From positions 1-12,266 of the forward strand of contig JAOPUQ010000230.1 of NCBI GenBank assembly GCA_025963425.1: DNA of 12,266 nt. Direction: 5' to 3'. The stretch comes from Modestobacter sp. (lineage in GTDB: Bacteria; Actinomycetota; Actinomycetes; Mycobacteriales; Geodermatophilaceae). The notes under the pieces are model-generated. The model searched no databases. It worked only from the letters and a program-made list of their open reading frames with translations, and had not been told where the DNA came from. This document shows, one piece after another, positions 1 through 6,015 of the stretch; the first letter of the stretch is position 1; every line of letters starts with the position of its first letter. The position numbers were made by a program, and so were the translations under genes.

Positions 1-989
1 CGCACCATCGGCTGGACCTTCTTCAGGTTCGGCCGCGGCATGCTCGGGAACAGGTGGTGCTCGATCTGGTAGTTCAGGCCGCCCATCATGAAGTCGGTCA
101 TCACCCCGCCCCGGATGTTGCGGGACCTGAGCACCTGGCGGCGCAGGAAGTCGACCTTCGCGTTCTTCGGGACGATCGGCATGCCCTTGTGGTTGGGCGC
201 GAACGACCCGCCCAGCAGGACGCCGAACACGGCCTGCTGCACGAGGATGAAGCCCACGGCGATCAGCGGCGGCATGATCAGGAAGACCGCGGCGACGAAT
301 GCCACCAGCCGGACGGCGATGATCGCCAGCTCCAGCTTGCGGTGCGGCATCGTCTTGACCTGGACCAGCGTCTGGATGCTCGCCACGTGCAGCGCCGCGC
401 CCTCGAAGGTGAGCAGCGGGAAGAACGCCCAGCCCTGGTGGCGGGTGAACCAGCCACGCAGGCCGGTGGTGCGCTCGGCGGCGTCATCGGGGGTGAAGGC
501 CAGGACGGTCGACTCGATGTCGGGGTCCTTGCCCTGCTGGTTGGGCGCGTTGTGGTGCTTGTTGTGCTTGCCCATCCACCAGCCGTAGCTCAACCCGGCG
601 AAGCCGCAGGACAGCACCCGCGACCACCAGGCGTTGCCGGCGTGCGAGGCGAACACCTGCCGGTGGGCGGTGTCGTGGCCGAGGAAGCCGAACTGGGTGC
701 AGACCAGCGACAGGACGACGGCCAGGCCCAGCTGCCACCACGAGTCGCCGAGGGCCACGATCGCGACCCAGACGCCGATGAACGCGGCGATGGTCAGCGT
801 GATGGCGGTGACGTAGTACCCGCGCCGCCGGTTGAGCAGGCCGGCGTCGCGCACCCGCGCGGAGAGATCGGCGTAGACGCTGACCTGGCGGTCGCGCTCG
901 CGCTGCGGACGGGCGGGGCGGGTCACCGGCCGGGCATCGGCGTCGGCGGCGGGACGAGGGGGAAGCTCGTCGAGGAGCGGTGCGGGCAT
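1..989 (-). CDS. Membrane fatty acid desaturase, 3' end cut by the window edge
   Basis: Di-iron integral-membrane desaturase that would insert a double bond into an acyl chain of membrane lipid or acyl-CoA. The 329 complete codons carry all three histidine boxes: HDTAH at residues 105-109, HNKHH at 142-146 and QIEHH at 308-312, the last followed by LFPSMPRP. Hydrophobic spans lie near residues 60-80, 85-103 and 221-257. The QIEHH form is typical of the linoleoyl/acyl-lipid group that includes front-end desaturases, but regiospecificity cannot be read from this. The ATG at 989 is chosen because it is in frame with the boxes and has a purine-rich AGAGAGA about 7 bases upstream; the ATG at 996 is out of frame. 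The C-terminus lies beyond base 1. It is co-directional with metX, 155 bases upstream, and probably transcribed separately. The family call is secure; the substrate is unknown. Confidence 0.93.
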   Translation of the reverse strand, partial: MPAPLLDELPPRPAADADARPVTRPARPQRERDRQVSVYADLSARVRDAGLLNRRRGYYVTAITLTIAAFIGVWVAIVALGDSWWQLGLAVVLSLVCTQFGFLGHDTAHRQVFASHAGNAWWSRVLSCGFAGLSYGWWMGKHNKHHNAPNQQGKDPDIESTVLAFTPDDAAERTTGLRGWFTRHQGWAFFPLLTFEGAALHVASIQTLVQVKTMPHRKLELAIIAVRLVAFVAAVFLIMPPLIAVGFILVQQAVFGVLLGGSFAPNHKGMPIVPKNAKVDFLRRQVLRSRNIRGGVMTDFMMGGLNYQIEHHLFPSMPRPNLKKVQPMV

Positions 990-1144
990 TCGCCATCTCT
1001 CTGCTGGGGGAGCCCCGGTCTGCTCGGGGGCTGTGCCGGCGCGCCGGCGAGGTGGTGGTCCGCGCAGCGGGCTGAGGAAGCCCCGCTCCCAGCGACAGTA
1101 GGCGACAACCCCCACCCGTGCCTGTGGATCAACGGAACCTGTGG
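990..1144 (-). promoter_or_regulatory. metX-desaturase intergenic region with a palindrome and a hairpin
   Basis: This 155-base gap should contain the end of the metYX transcript and the promoter of the desaturase. It holds a perfect 14-base palindrome GCCGGCGCGCCGGC at 1035-1048. It also holds an inverted repeat, AGCCCCG at 1011-1017 against CGGGGGCT at 1025-1032 (one extra G), which would place a small stem just upstream of the desaturase start. Neither is followed by a T run. No convincing -10/-35 pair was found. The palindrome could be a repressor operator or chance in very GC-rich DNA. Confidence 0.3.
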
Positions 1145-2278
1145 TCAGACACCCAGCAACTCGCGGACCAGGGTGCCGACCGCCTCGGTCTCCAGCAGGA
1201 ACCCGTCGTGGCCGTACGGCGAGCTGATCATGCGCATCGGGACGCCGAGCCCGTCGGCGACCCGCTGCTGCAGCGCAGGTGGGTAGAGCCGGTCGGTGTC
1301 CACGCCGGCCACCACGGCCCGCGCGGTCACCCGGGCGAGGGCCGCCTCGACCCCGCCCCGGCCGCGGCCGACGTCCCAGCTGTTCATCGCCTCGGTGAGC
1401 ACGACGTAGCTGCCGGGGTCGAAGCGGGCGGCGAGCTTGCCGGCGTGGTGGTCCAGGTAGGAGGCGACGGCGAAGCGGCCGTCGGGCTGCACCCCCGCCC
1501 CGAACCGGGCGTCGAGCTCCACGCCGCTGCGGTAGGTCAGGTGCGCGATCCGTCGGGCGGTGCCCAGGCCCGCGACCGGCCCCTCGCCGCGGGCGTAGTC
1601 GCCGCCGGCCCAGCACCGGTCGCTGCGGATGGCGGTCTGCTGGGTCGTCTGGGTGCCGATCTGGTCGGCCGTGGCCGCCGCACCGGAGGCGAGGAAGAAC
1701 AGCCCGCCGACCCGGTCGGGCTGGGCCACCGCCCACTCCAGCGCGCGCATGCCGCCCATCGAGCCGCCGAGCGCCGCCGCCCACCGGTCGATGCCCAGCG
1801 CGTCGGCGAGCGCCGCCTCGACCGCGACCTGGTCGCCGATGGTGACCTCGGGGAAGCGTGACCCCCACGGGGCGCCGTCCGGGGCCGCCGAGGACGGCCC
1901 GGTGGTGCCCTGGCAGCCGCCCAGCACGTTGGCGCAGACGACGAACCAGCGGTCGCTGTCCAGCGGCGCACCGGGTCCGACGAGGGTGGGCCACCAGCCC
2001 GGCGTCGGCTGGCCCGGCCCGACCGACCCGACGACGTGGCTGTCACCGGTCAGCGCGTGCTCGACCAGCACGGCGTTGCCGCCGTCGGGGGCGAGCGTCC
2101 CCCAGGTCTCGTAGGCGACCCGGACGGACGGCAGCGTGCCGCCGCGTTCGAGCCGGACCGGTCCGTCCAGGTCGAGGAAGCGGCGGTCGCCGGCCGGGTC
2201 CCCCTCGACCCAGCCGCCCGACCGGGTCGGGGCGGGCGGGGTCCGGGACACCGGTCCGGCGTCCCGGACCCCGGGCAC
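1145..2278 (-). CDS. metX: Homoserine O-acetyltransferase
   Basis: Transfers acetyl from acetyl-CoA to the hydroxyl of L-homoserine, committing it to methionine synthesis by direct sulfhydrylation; cytoplasmic alpha/beta hydrolase fold. The 377 residues match the usual family length. Visible landmarks are NVLGGCQGTTGPSS (117-130), the nucleophile elbow GGSMGG with Ser173, an acid in VDTDRLYP (most likely Asp329), and His357 in SPYGHDGF, which together form the catalytic triad. The start is GTG at 2278, one base after the metY stop, with AAGGG about 8 bases upstream inside the metY end. That arrangement implies translational coupling. The first ~30 residues are Pro/Gly-rich and weakly conserved in appearance, so a later start is possible. 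As second gene of the operon it should share the SAM-responsive leader of metY. Confidence 0.95.
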   Translation of the reverse strand: MPGVRDAGPVSRTPPAPTRSGGWVEGDPAGDRRFLDLDGPVRLERGGTLPSVRVAYETWGTLAPDGGNAVLVEHALTGDSHVVGSVGPGQPTPGWWPTLVGPGAPLDSDRWFVVCANVLGGCQGTTGPSSAAPDGAPWGSRFPEVTIGDQVAVEAALADALGIDRWAAALGGSMGGMRALEWAVAQPDRVGGLFFLASGAAATADQIGTQTTQQTAIRSDRCWAGGDYARGEGPVAGLGTARRIAHLTYRSGVELDARFGAGVQPDGRFAVASYLDHHAGKLAARFDPGSYVVLTEAMNSWDVGRGRGGVEAALARVTARAVVAGVDTDRLYPPALQQRVADGLGVPMRMISSPYGHDGFLLETEAVGTLVRELLGV

Positions 2279-2279
2279 C

Positions 2280-3572
2280 TCAGGCGCCCTTGGCGGCGCG
2301 GAAGCCGGTCTCCAGGTCGGCCAGGATGTCGTCGATGCCCTCCAGGCCGACCGCCAGCCGCACCAGGCCCGGGGTCACCCCGGTGGTCAGCTGCTCCTCG
2401 GGGGTGAGCTGGGAGTGCGTGGTCGACGCCGGGTGGATCACCAGGCTGCGCACGTCGCCGATGTTGGCCACGTGGCTGTGCAGCTCCAGGGCCTCCACGA
2501 AGCGCTTGCCCGCCTCCACGCCCCCGACGATCTCGAAGGCCAGCACCGCGCCGGCGCCCTTGGGGGCGTACTTCTGCTGGGCGGCGTGCCACGGGGAGGA
2601 CGGCAGCCCGGCGTAGTGCACCGACTCGACCTCGTCGCGGGCCTCGAGCCACTCGGCGACCCGCTGGGCGTTGGCGACGTGCCGCTCCAGCCGCAGCGAC
2701 AGCGTCTCGATGCCCTGCACGACCAGCCAGGCGTTGAACGGGGAGATGGCCGGGCCGAGGTCGCGCAGCAGCTGCACCCGGGCCTTGAGCGCGTAGGCCG
2801 GCGCGCCCAGGTCGGCGTAGACCACGCCGTGGTAGGTCGGGTCGGGGGTGGTGAAGCCGGGGAACTTGCCACTCGTCCAGTCGAAGTTGCCCGAGTCGAC
2901 GATGACGCCGGCGACCGCGGTGCCGTGCCCGCCCAGGTACTTGGTCGCCGAGTGCACGACGATGTCGGCGCCGTGCTCGATCGGTCGGATCAGGTACGGG
3001 GTGGCGATGGTGTTGTCCACGATCAGCGGGACGCCGTTGCGGTGCGCGACCTCCGACACCGCGGCGATGTCCAGGACGTCGCCCTTCGGGTTGCCGATCG
3101 TCTCGGCGTAGAAGCCCTTGGTGTTCTCCTGGACCAGCGACTGCCAGTTCTCCGGGTCGTCGGGGTCCTCGACGAAGGAGACCTGGATGCCCATCTTCGG
3201 CAGCGAGTGGTGCAGCAGGTTGTAGGTGCCGCCGTAGAGCGAGGCCGAGGCCACGATGTGCCCGCCGGCCTCGGCGATGTTCAGGATCGACAGCGTCTCG
3301 GCCGCCTGGCCGCTGGCCACCGCCAGGGCCGCCACGCCGCCCTCCAGCGAGGCCACGCGCTGCTCCAGCGCGTCCTGCGTCGGGTTCATGATCCGGGTGT
3401 AGATGTTGCCCATCTCGGCGAGGGCGAACAGGTCCGCGGCGTGCTGGCTGTCGCGGAACTGGTAGCTGGTCGTCGCGTAGATCGGCAGGGCGCGGGCCCC
3501 GGTGGTGGGGTCGGGGGCTGCGCCGGCGTGGATCTGCCGGGTCTCGAAGCTCCAGCCGCTGGGTTCGGTCAT
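2280..3572 (-). CDS. metY: O-acetylhomoserine sulfhydrylase (PLP-dependent)
   Basis: Combines O-acetyl-L-homoserine with sulfide to give L-homocysteine and acetate, a cytoplasmic PLP enzyme of the Cys/Met metabolism family. The 430 residues fit MetY, which is longer than the ~390-residue MetB/MetC group. Visible features are NIYTRIMNPT (56-65), the SGQAA phosphate-binding stretch (88-92), IVDNT with Asp186 stacking on the cofactor, and VVHSATKYLGGHG with the Schiff-base Lys211. ATG at 3572 is preferred over an ATG 33 bases upstream because GAGGAGGA lies 8 bases before it, and because the extra eleven codons would run back into the leader RNA. It is the first gene of metY-metX. Its SD is part of a possible riboswitch-controlled hairpin. 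Related O-acetylserine sulfhydrylase activity cannot be excluded, but the neighbouring metX supports this call. Confidence 0.95.
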   Translation of the reverse strand: MTEPSGWSFETRQIHAGAAPDPTTGARALPIYATTSYQFRDSQHAADLFALAEMGNIYTRIMNPTQDALEQRVASLEGGVAALAVASGQAAETLSILNIAEAGGHIVASASLYGGTYNLLHHSLPKMGIQVSFVEDPDDPENWQSLVQENTKGFYAETIGNPKGDVLDIAAVSEVAHRNGVPLIVDNTIATPYLIRPIEHGADIVVHSATKYLGGHGTAVAGVIVDSGNFDWTSGKFPGFTTPDPTYHGVVYADLGAPAYALKARVQLLRDLGPAISPFNAWLVVQGIETLSLRLERHVANAQRVAEWLEARDEVESVHYAGLPSSPWHAAQQKYAPKGAGAVLAFEIVGGVEAGKRFVEALELHSHVANIGDVRSLVIHPASTTHSQLTPEEQLTTGVTPGLVRLAVGLEGIDDILADLETGFRAAKGA

Positions 3573-3581
3573 GCGCCAGTT

Positions 3582-3620
3582 CCTCCTCGGATCGCGGAGG
3601 CCCACGGCGCGAGGGCTCCG
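3582..3620 (-). promoter_or_regulatory. Expression platform: SD-sequestering hairpin and competing anti-sequester hairpin
   Basis: Reading the minus strand, CCTCC (3600-3596) can pair with GGAGG (3586-3582), the metY Shine-Dalgarno core, across a 9-base loop, masking ribosome binding. The same CTCCG (3599-3595), with GGG (3603-3601), can instead pair with CGGAGCCC (3620-3613), giving an 8-bp stem with one bulged C that would leave the SD free. The two structures share bases and exclude each other. The complementarities are seen directly; the regulatory role is inferred. Confidence 0.6.
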
Positions 3621-3732
3621 TCCTTGCCGGGCGACGGGCGTCGTCCAGCCAGCTCTTCCCCTGGAGCACCTCAGACGGAGTTGAGGTTGCCGGGCAGCCA
3701 GCCAGGTGCTTGTCGCTGCCTCTCGTGAGCCG
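3616..3732 (-). ncRNA. SAM-IV class S-adenosylmethionine riboswitch aptamer
   Basis: Structured leader upstream of metY. On the minus strand P1 pairs CGGCTC (3732-3727) with GAGCTG (3655-3650, one G-U). P2 pairs GGCAGC (3720-3715) with GCTGCC (3698-3693) and is followed by the SAM-I/IV core CCCGGCAACC. P3 pairs CCTCA (3686-3682) with TGAGG (3673-3669). A first pseudoknot joins CCTGG in the P2 loop (3706-3702) to CCAGG (3664-3660). A small stem CGAC/GTCG lies at 3643-3632. A second pseudoknot of 7 bp joins the P3 loop CTCCGTC (3680-3674) to GACGGAG (3622-3616). As I recall the family, SAM-IV aptamers are about 119 nt, occur in actinobacteria, and have a stem and a P3-loop pseudoknot 3' of the core. 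The 117-nt span and the metYX context agree. A SAM-I/IV variant is the alternative. Confidence 0.88.
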
Positions 3733-3737
3733 CGGCG

Positions 3738-3743
3738 ATCCTA
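3738..3743 (-). promoter_or_regulatory. Probable -10 element of the metYX promoter
   Basis: The minus strand reads TAGGAT (TANNNT type), ending 6 bases before the first base of riboswitch stem P1. Transcription would therefore begin almost exactly at the aptamer. No good -35 is visible; CTGCAG or TGCAGC at the expected distance is weak. The core sits in the palindrome CCTAGG, so a divergent plus-strand signal toward the DUF167 gene is possible but poor. Confidence 0.5.
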
Positions 3744-3776
3744 GGACGATCCCGCCGGCTGCTGCAGACTCGGGTC

Positions 3777-4040
3777 GTGCGCGTGACGATCCGGGTCCGG
3801 CCCGGTGCCGGCCGGACGGCCGTGGGCGGGGGGCACGACGGGGCGCTCGTCGTCCGGGTCGGCGCGCGGGCCGTGGACGGGAAGGCGACCGAGGCGGCTC
3901 TCGCCGCGGTCGCCGACGCCTTCGGCGTCCGCCGGTCCGCGGTCGCCCTGGTCACCGGCGCGACGTCGCGCACCAAGGTGGTCGACGTCGACGGCGGTAC
4001 GGACGACGTCCTCCGGGCGCTGCTCACCCCCGGGCCGTGA
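3777..4040 (+). CDS. DUF167 / YggU-family small protein (UPF0235)
   Basis: An 87-residue protein of unknown biochemical role. It opens with VTIRVRPGAGRT, followed by GALVVRV, and the central stretch VDGKATEAALAAVADAFGV is characteristic of this family, as is the later LVTGATSRTKVVDVDG. The residues and length fit a compact alpha/beta YggU-like domain with no signal or membrane segment. The start is GTG at 3777. It has no clear SD, so a leaderless or short-leader message is possible. The gene is divergent from metYX, with only about 45 bases between its start and the riboswitch 5' end. It lies 22 bases ahead of the PatB-like gene and is probably co-transcribed with it. Confidence 0.85.
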   Translation: MRVTIRVRPGAGRTAVGGGHDGALVVRVGARAVDGKATEAALAAVADAFGVRRSAVALVTGATSRTKVVDVDGGTDDVLRALLTPGP

Positions 4041-4062
4041 CCGGGAATGGCACGGTGGGCAG

Positions 4063-5229
4063 GTGACGACCCCCGTCTTCGACCCGGTATCGATCCCCGT
4101 CTTCGACACCGGCACCACCGCCCGTCGCCGGCGCAGCGCCAAGTGGCGCACCCACCCCGCGGACGTGCTGCCGATGTTCGTCGCCGAGATGGACGTCGCC
4201 CTCGCCCCGCCGGTCCAGCGGGTGCTCGCCGACGCGGTGGCCGCCTCCGACACCGGGTACGCGGTGGCGCTGCCGGAACTGGGCCAGGCGCTGGCCGGCT
4301 TCACCGAGCGGCGCTGGGGTTGGACGGTCGACCCCGGGTGGGTCGCGCCGGTGCCCGACGTCGGCGTGGGCATGGTGGAGGTGCTCCGGCTGCTGGGCGC
4401 CGCGGGCCGGCCGGTCGTGTTCAGCCCGCCGGTCTACCCGCCGTTCTGGAACTGGGTCACCGAGGTCGGCGCGCACGCCGTGGAGGTGCCGCTCACCGAC
4501 GACGGCTCCTGGCGGCTGGACCTCCCCGCGCTGGAGCGGGCCTTCGCGCAGCGCCCGGCCGCCTACCTGCTCTGCAACCCGCACAACCCGGTGGGCCGGG
4601 TTCCCGACGCCGCGGAGCTGGCCGCCCTCGTCGAGCTGGCGACCCGCTACGGCGTCCCGCTGGTCAGCGACGAGATCCACGCCCCGCTGACGCTGCCCGG
4701 GGAGACCTTCACCCCGCTCCTGACCGTCCCCGGCGCCGCAGACGTCGCCCTGGCGCTGGTGTCGGCCAGCAAGGCGTTCAACCTGGCCGGGCTCAAGTGC
4801 GCCGCCGTCGTCGCCGGGTCCGCGCCCATGCACGCCGTCCTGACCCGGATGCCCCCCGACGTGCGGTGGCGGGCCGGGCACCTGGGCGTGCTGGCCAGCG
4901 TCGCGGCGTTCACCGACGGGGACGCCTGGCTGGACGGCCTGCGCGGCGCGCTGGCCGACCGGTTCGACACCCTCGGGCAGCTGCTCGCCGAGCAGCTCCC
5001 CCAGGTGCGGTGGTGCCGGCCGCAGGCCACCTTCCTGGCCTGGCTGGACTGCCGGGCGGTCGGCGAGGGCGACGCGCCGTTCCAGCGGTTCCTGCAGCGC
5101 GGCCGGGTCGCCGTCGAGCCCGGCACCCGCTTCGGCGCACCCGGCTCGGGCTTCGTCCGGCTCAACGTCGGCACCAGCCACGAGCTGCTGACCGAGGGCG
5201 TCGCCCGGATGGCCGCGGCGCTGCGATGA
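4063..5229 (+). CDS. PatB/MalY-type PLP-dependent C-S lyase or aminotransferase
   Basis: A cytoplasmic fold-type I PLP enzyme, 388 residues, the normal size for the MalY/PatB group, which splits cystathionine and similar thioethers to a thiol, pyruvate and ammonia. The N-terminal FDTGTTARRRRSAKW resembles the group's FD...RR..S.KW signature. Also visible are WVAPVPDVGVGM (93-104), the CNPHNPVGR loop (171-179), SDEIHAPL with Asp203 and His206, and SASKAFNLAGLK with the Schiff-base Lys237. FVRLN near the C-terminus holds the substrate-carboxylate Arg. The GTG at 4063 is the only start that places the conserved N-terminus correctly; its SD (GGTGGG) is weak. It follows DUF167 by 22 bases. The metYX divergon suggests a part in sulfur amino acid metabolism, but other C-S lyase or transaminase substrates are possible. 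Confidence 0.88.
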   Translation: MTTPVFDPVSIPVFDTGTTARRRRSAKWRTHPADVLPMFVAEMDVALAPPVQRVLADAVAASDTGYAVALPELGQALAGFTERRWGWTVDPGWVAPVPDVGVGMVEVLRLLGAAGRPVVFSPPVYPPFWNWVTEVGAHAVEVPLTDDGSWRLDLPALERAFAQRPAAYLLCNPHNPVGRVPDAAELAALVELATRYGVPLVSDEIHAPLTLPGETFTPLLTVPGAADVALALVSASKAFNLAGLKCAAVVAGSAPMHAVLTRMPPDVRWRAGHLGVLASVAAFTDGDAWLDGLRGALADRFDTLGQLLAEQLPQVRWCRPQATFLAWLDCRAVGEGDAPFQRFLQRGRVAVEPGTRFGAPGSGFVRLNVGTSHELLTEGVARMAAALR

Positions 5230-5492
5230 CCAGCGCTCAGAGTGCCGCACCGACCGCCGTGATGACCTCGGTCGCCCGGGCCCTGGCCGGCCCGGACGGC
5301 GTCAACACCCAGTACGACCGTGCGCAGCTCGACCTGACCACCGACCTGCCCGGTCAGCTCCGTTCGAGGGCCAGCCGGGCGCCGAAGCCGAGCAGCACGG
5401 CACCGGTCGCCGCATCCAGGCCGCGGCGCACCGTGCGGCGGGACAGCAGCCGCCGGGCGCGGGTCAGCAGCAGGGTCAGGGCGGTCAGGTAG
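5226..5492 (+). CDS. Doubtful small ORF overlapping the PatB-like stop
   Basis: ATG at 5226 overlaps the preceding stop (ATGA), and 88 codons are open to a TAG at 5490-5492. The first ~43 codons use almost only G- or C-ending codons and give a non-repetitive sequence (ALAGPDGVNTQYDRAQLDL inside). From about base 5354 the frame runs antisense to the LysE gene and becomes Arg/Ser-rich, like a shadow. I recognise no family. It may be a truncated coupled gene, a remnant, or chance openness in GC-rich DNA. Confidence 0.25.
   Translation: MTSAQSAAPTAVMTSVARALAGPDGVNTQYDRAQLDLTTDLPGQLRSRASRAPKPSSTAPVAASRPRRTVRRDSSRRARVSSRVRAVR
5334..5357. terminator. Possible hairpin between convergent genes
   Basis: CTGACC (5334-5339) and GGTCAG (5352-5357) form a 6-bp perfect stem around a 12-base loop. 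The stem overlaps the LysE stop codon, and the outer CTCGA/TCGAG arms could extend it imperfectly. It sits between the convergent PatB-like and LysE genes, where a shared terminator would be expected. There is no T run, so this is weak. Confidence 0.3.
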
Positions 5493-5983
5493 AGCATCCC
5501 CAGCGCCGCGTGGCTGAGCGCGTACCCGAGCAGGAGGCCGATGCCCGCGCCGGGGGACAGGAACTGGGGCAGGACGGCCAGGTAGAAGACCAGCACCTTC
5601 GGGTTGGTGATGTTGGACAGGAAGCCCTGCCGCCAGCCGGCCCAGGCGGCGCCGCGGCCGCGCTGCCCGGCACCGTCCAGCGGGGCGTACCCGCCGCGCA
5701 CGGCCGAGCGCAACGCCTGGACGGCGAGGGCCACCAGGTAGGCGATGCCGGCCCAGCGGATCGCCTCGAACACCGGCTCCACCCGGAGCACCAGGGCGCC
5801 GAGGCCGGCGGCGGCCGCCGTGCCCTGCACCGCGGCTGCGCTGCTGACCCCGAACGCGCTCCACCCGCCGCGGACGCGGCCGCCGGCCAGCGTGTTGCGC
5901 ACGACCACCGCGAAGTCGGGTCCCGGCACCAGGACCAGCACCGCCGCGAAGACGAGGTACGTGGCGTAGCCGGCCGATGCCAT
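5354..5983 (-). CDS. LysE/RhtB family amino acid exporter
   Basis: A 209-residue inner-membrane protein of the LysE/RhtB group, which exports amino acids or derivatives using the proton motive force. The landmarks are an N-terminal hydrophobic helix ending in VPGPDFAVVVRN (PGPD at 20-23), the SNITNPKVLVFY motif (123-134) preceding the central membrane helices, and five to six hydrophobic spans in total (about 6-22, 44-68, 74-92, 129-147, 151-174, 189-205). Length is standard. ATG at 5983 has AGGA about 8 bases upstream. The gene is divergent from the alcohol dehydrogenase with only 32 bases between starts, so both promoters must overlap or lie inside the neighbouring genes. The substrate cannot be read. 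Proximity to methionine and cysteine genes makes a sulfur amino acid conceivable, but it is separated from them by orientation. Confidence 0.9.
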   Translation of the reverse strand: MASAGYATYLVFAAVLVLVPGPDFAVVVRNTLAGGRVRGGWSAFGVSSAAAVQGTAAAAGLGALVLRVEPVFEAIRWAGIAYLVALAVQALRSAVRGGYAPLDGAGQRGRGAAWAGWRQGFLSNITNPKVLVFYLAVLPQFLSPGAGIGLLLGYALSHAALGMLYLTALTLLLTRARRLLSRRTVRRGLDAATGAVLLGFGARLALERS

Positions 5984-6015
5984 GGCCCATCCTGGCGCAC
6001 GGCAGGCTGTCCGAC

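Noticed and set aside
54..1286. Long plus-strand open frame across the desaturase
   Set aside because: It lies antisense to the desaturase with its three histidine boxes. Its product is His/Arg/Gly/Val-rich low complexity, as expected of an opposite-strand frame in GC-rich DNA.
3702..3710. Alternative pairing of AGCACCT (P2 loop) with AGGTGCT after P3
   Set aside because: The 7-bp complementarity is real, but it would break P3 (CCTCA/TGAGG). The CCTGG/CCAGG pairing keeps all helices and fits the known SAM-I/IV pseudoknot.
2136..3728. 530-codon plus-strand open frame opposite metY
   Set aside because: It mirrors metY and the riboswitch region; the product has no recognisable motif and is dominated by Val, Arg, Gly, Gln and Asp.
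4054..4062. An ATG-started frame from 4047 as the PatB-like start
   Set aside because: ATG GCA CGG at 4047 is in a different frame that yields Arg/Ala/Gly-rich sequence without PLP-enzyme motifs; GTG 4063 is in the right frame.
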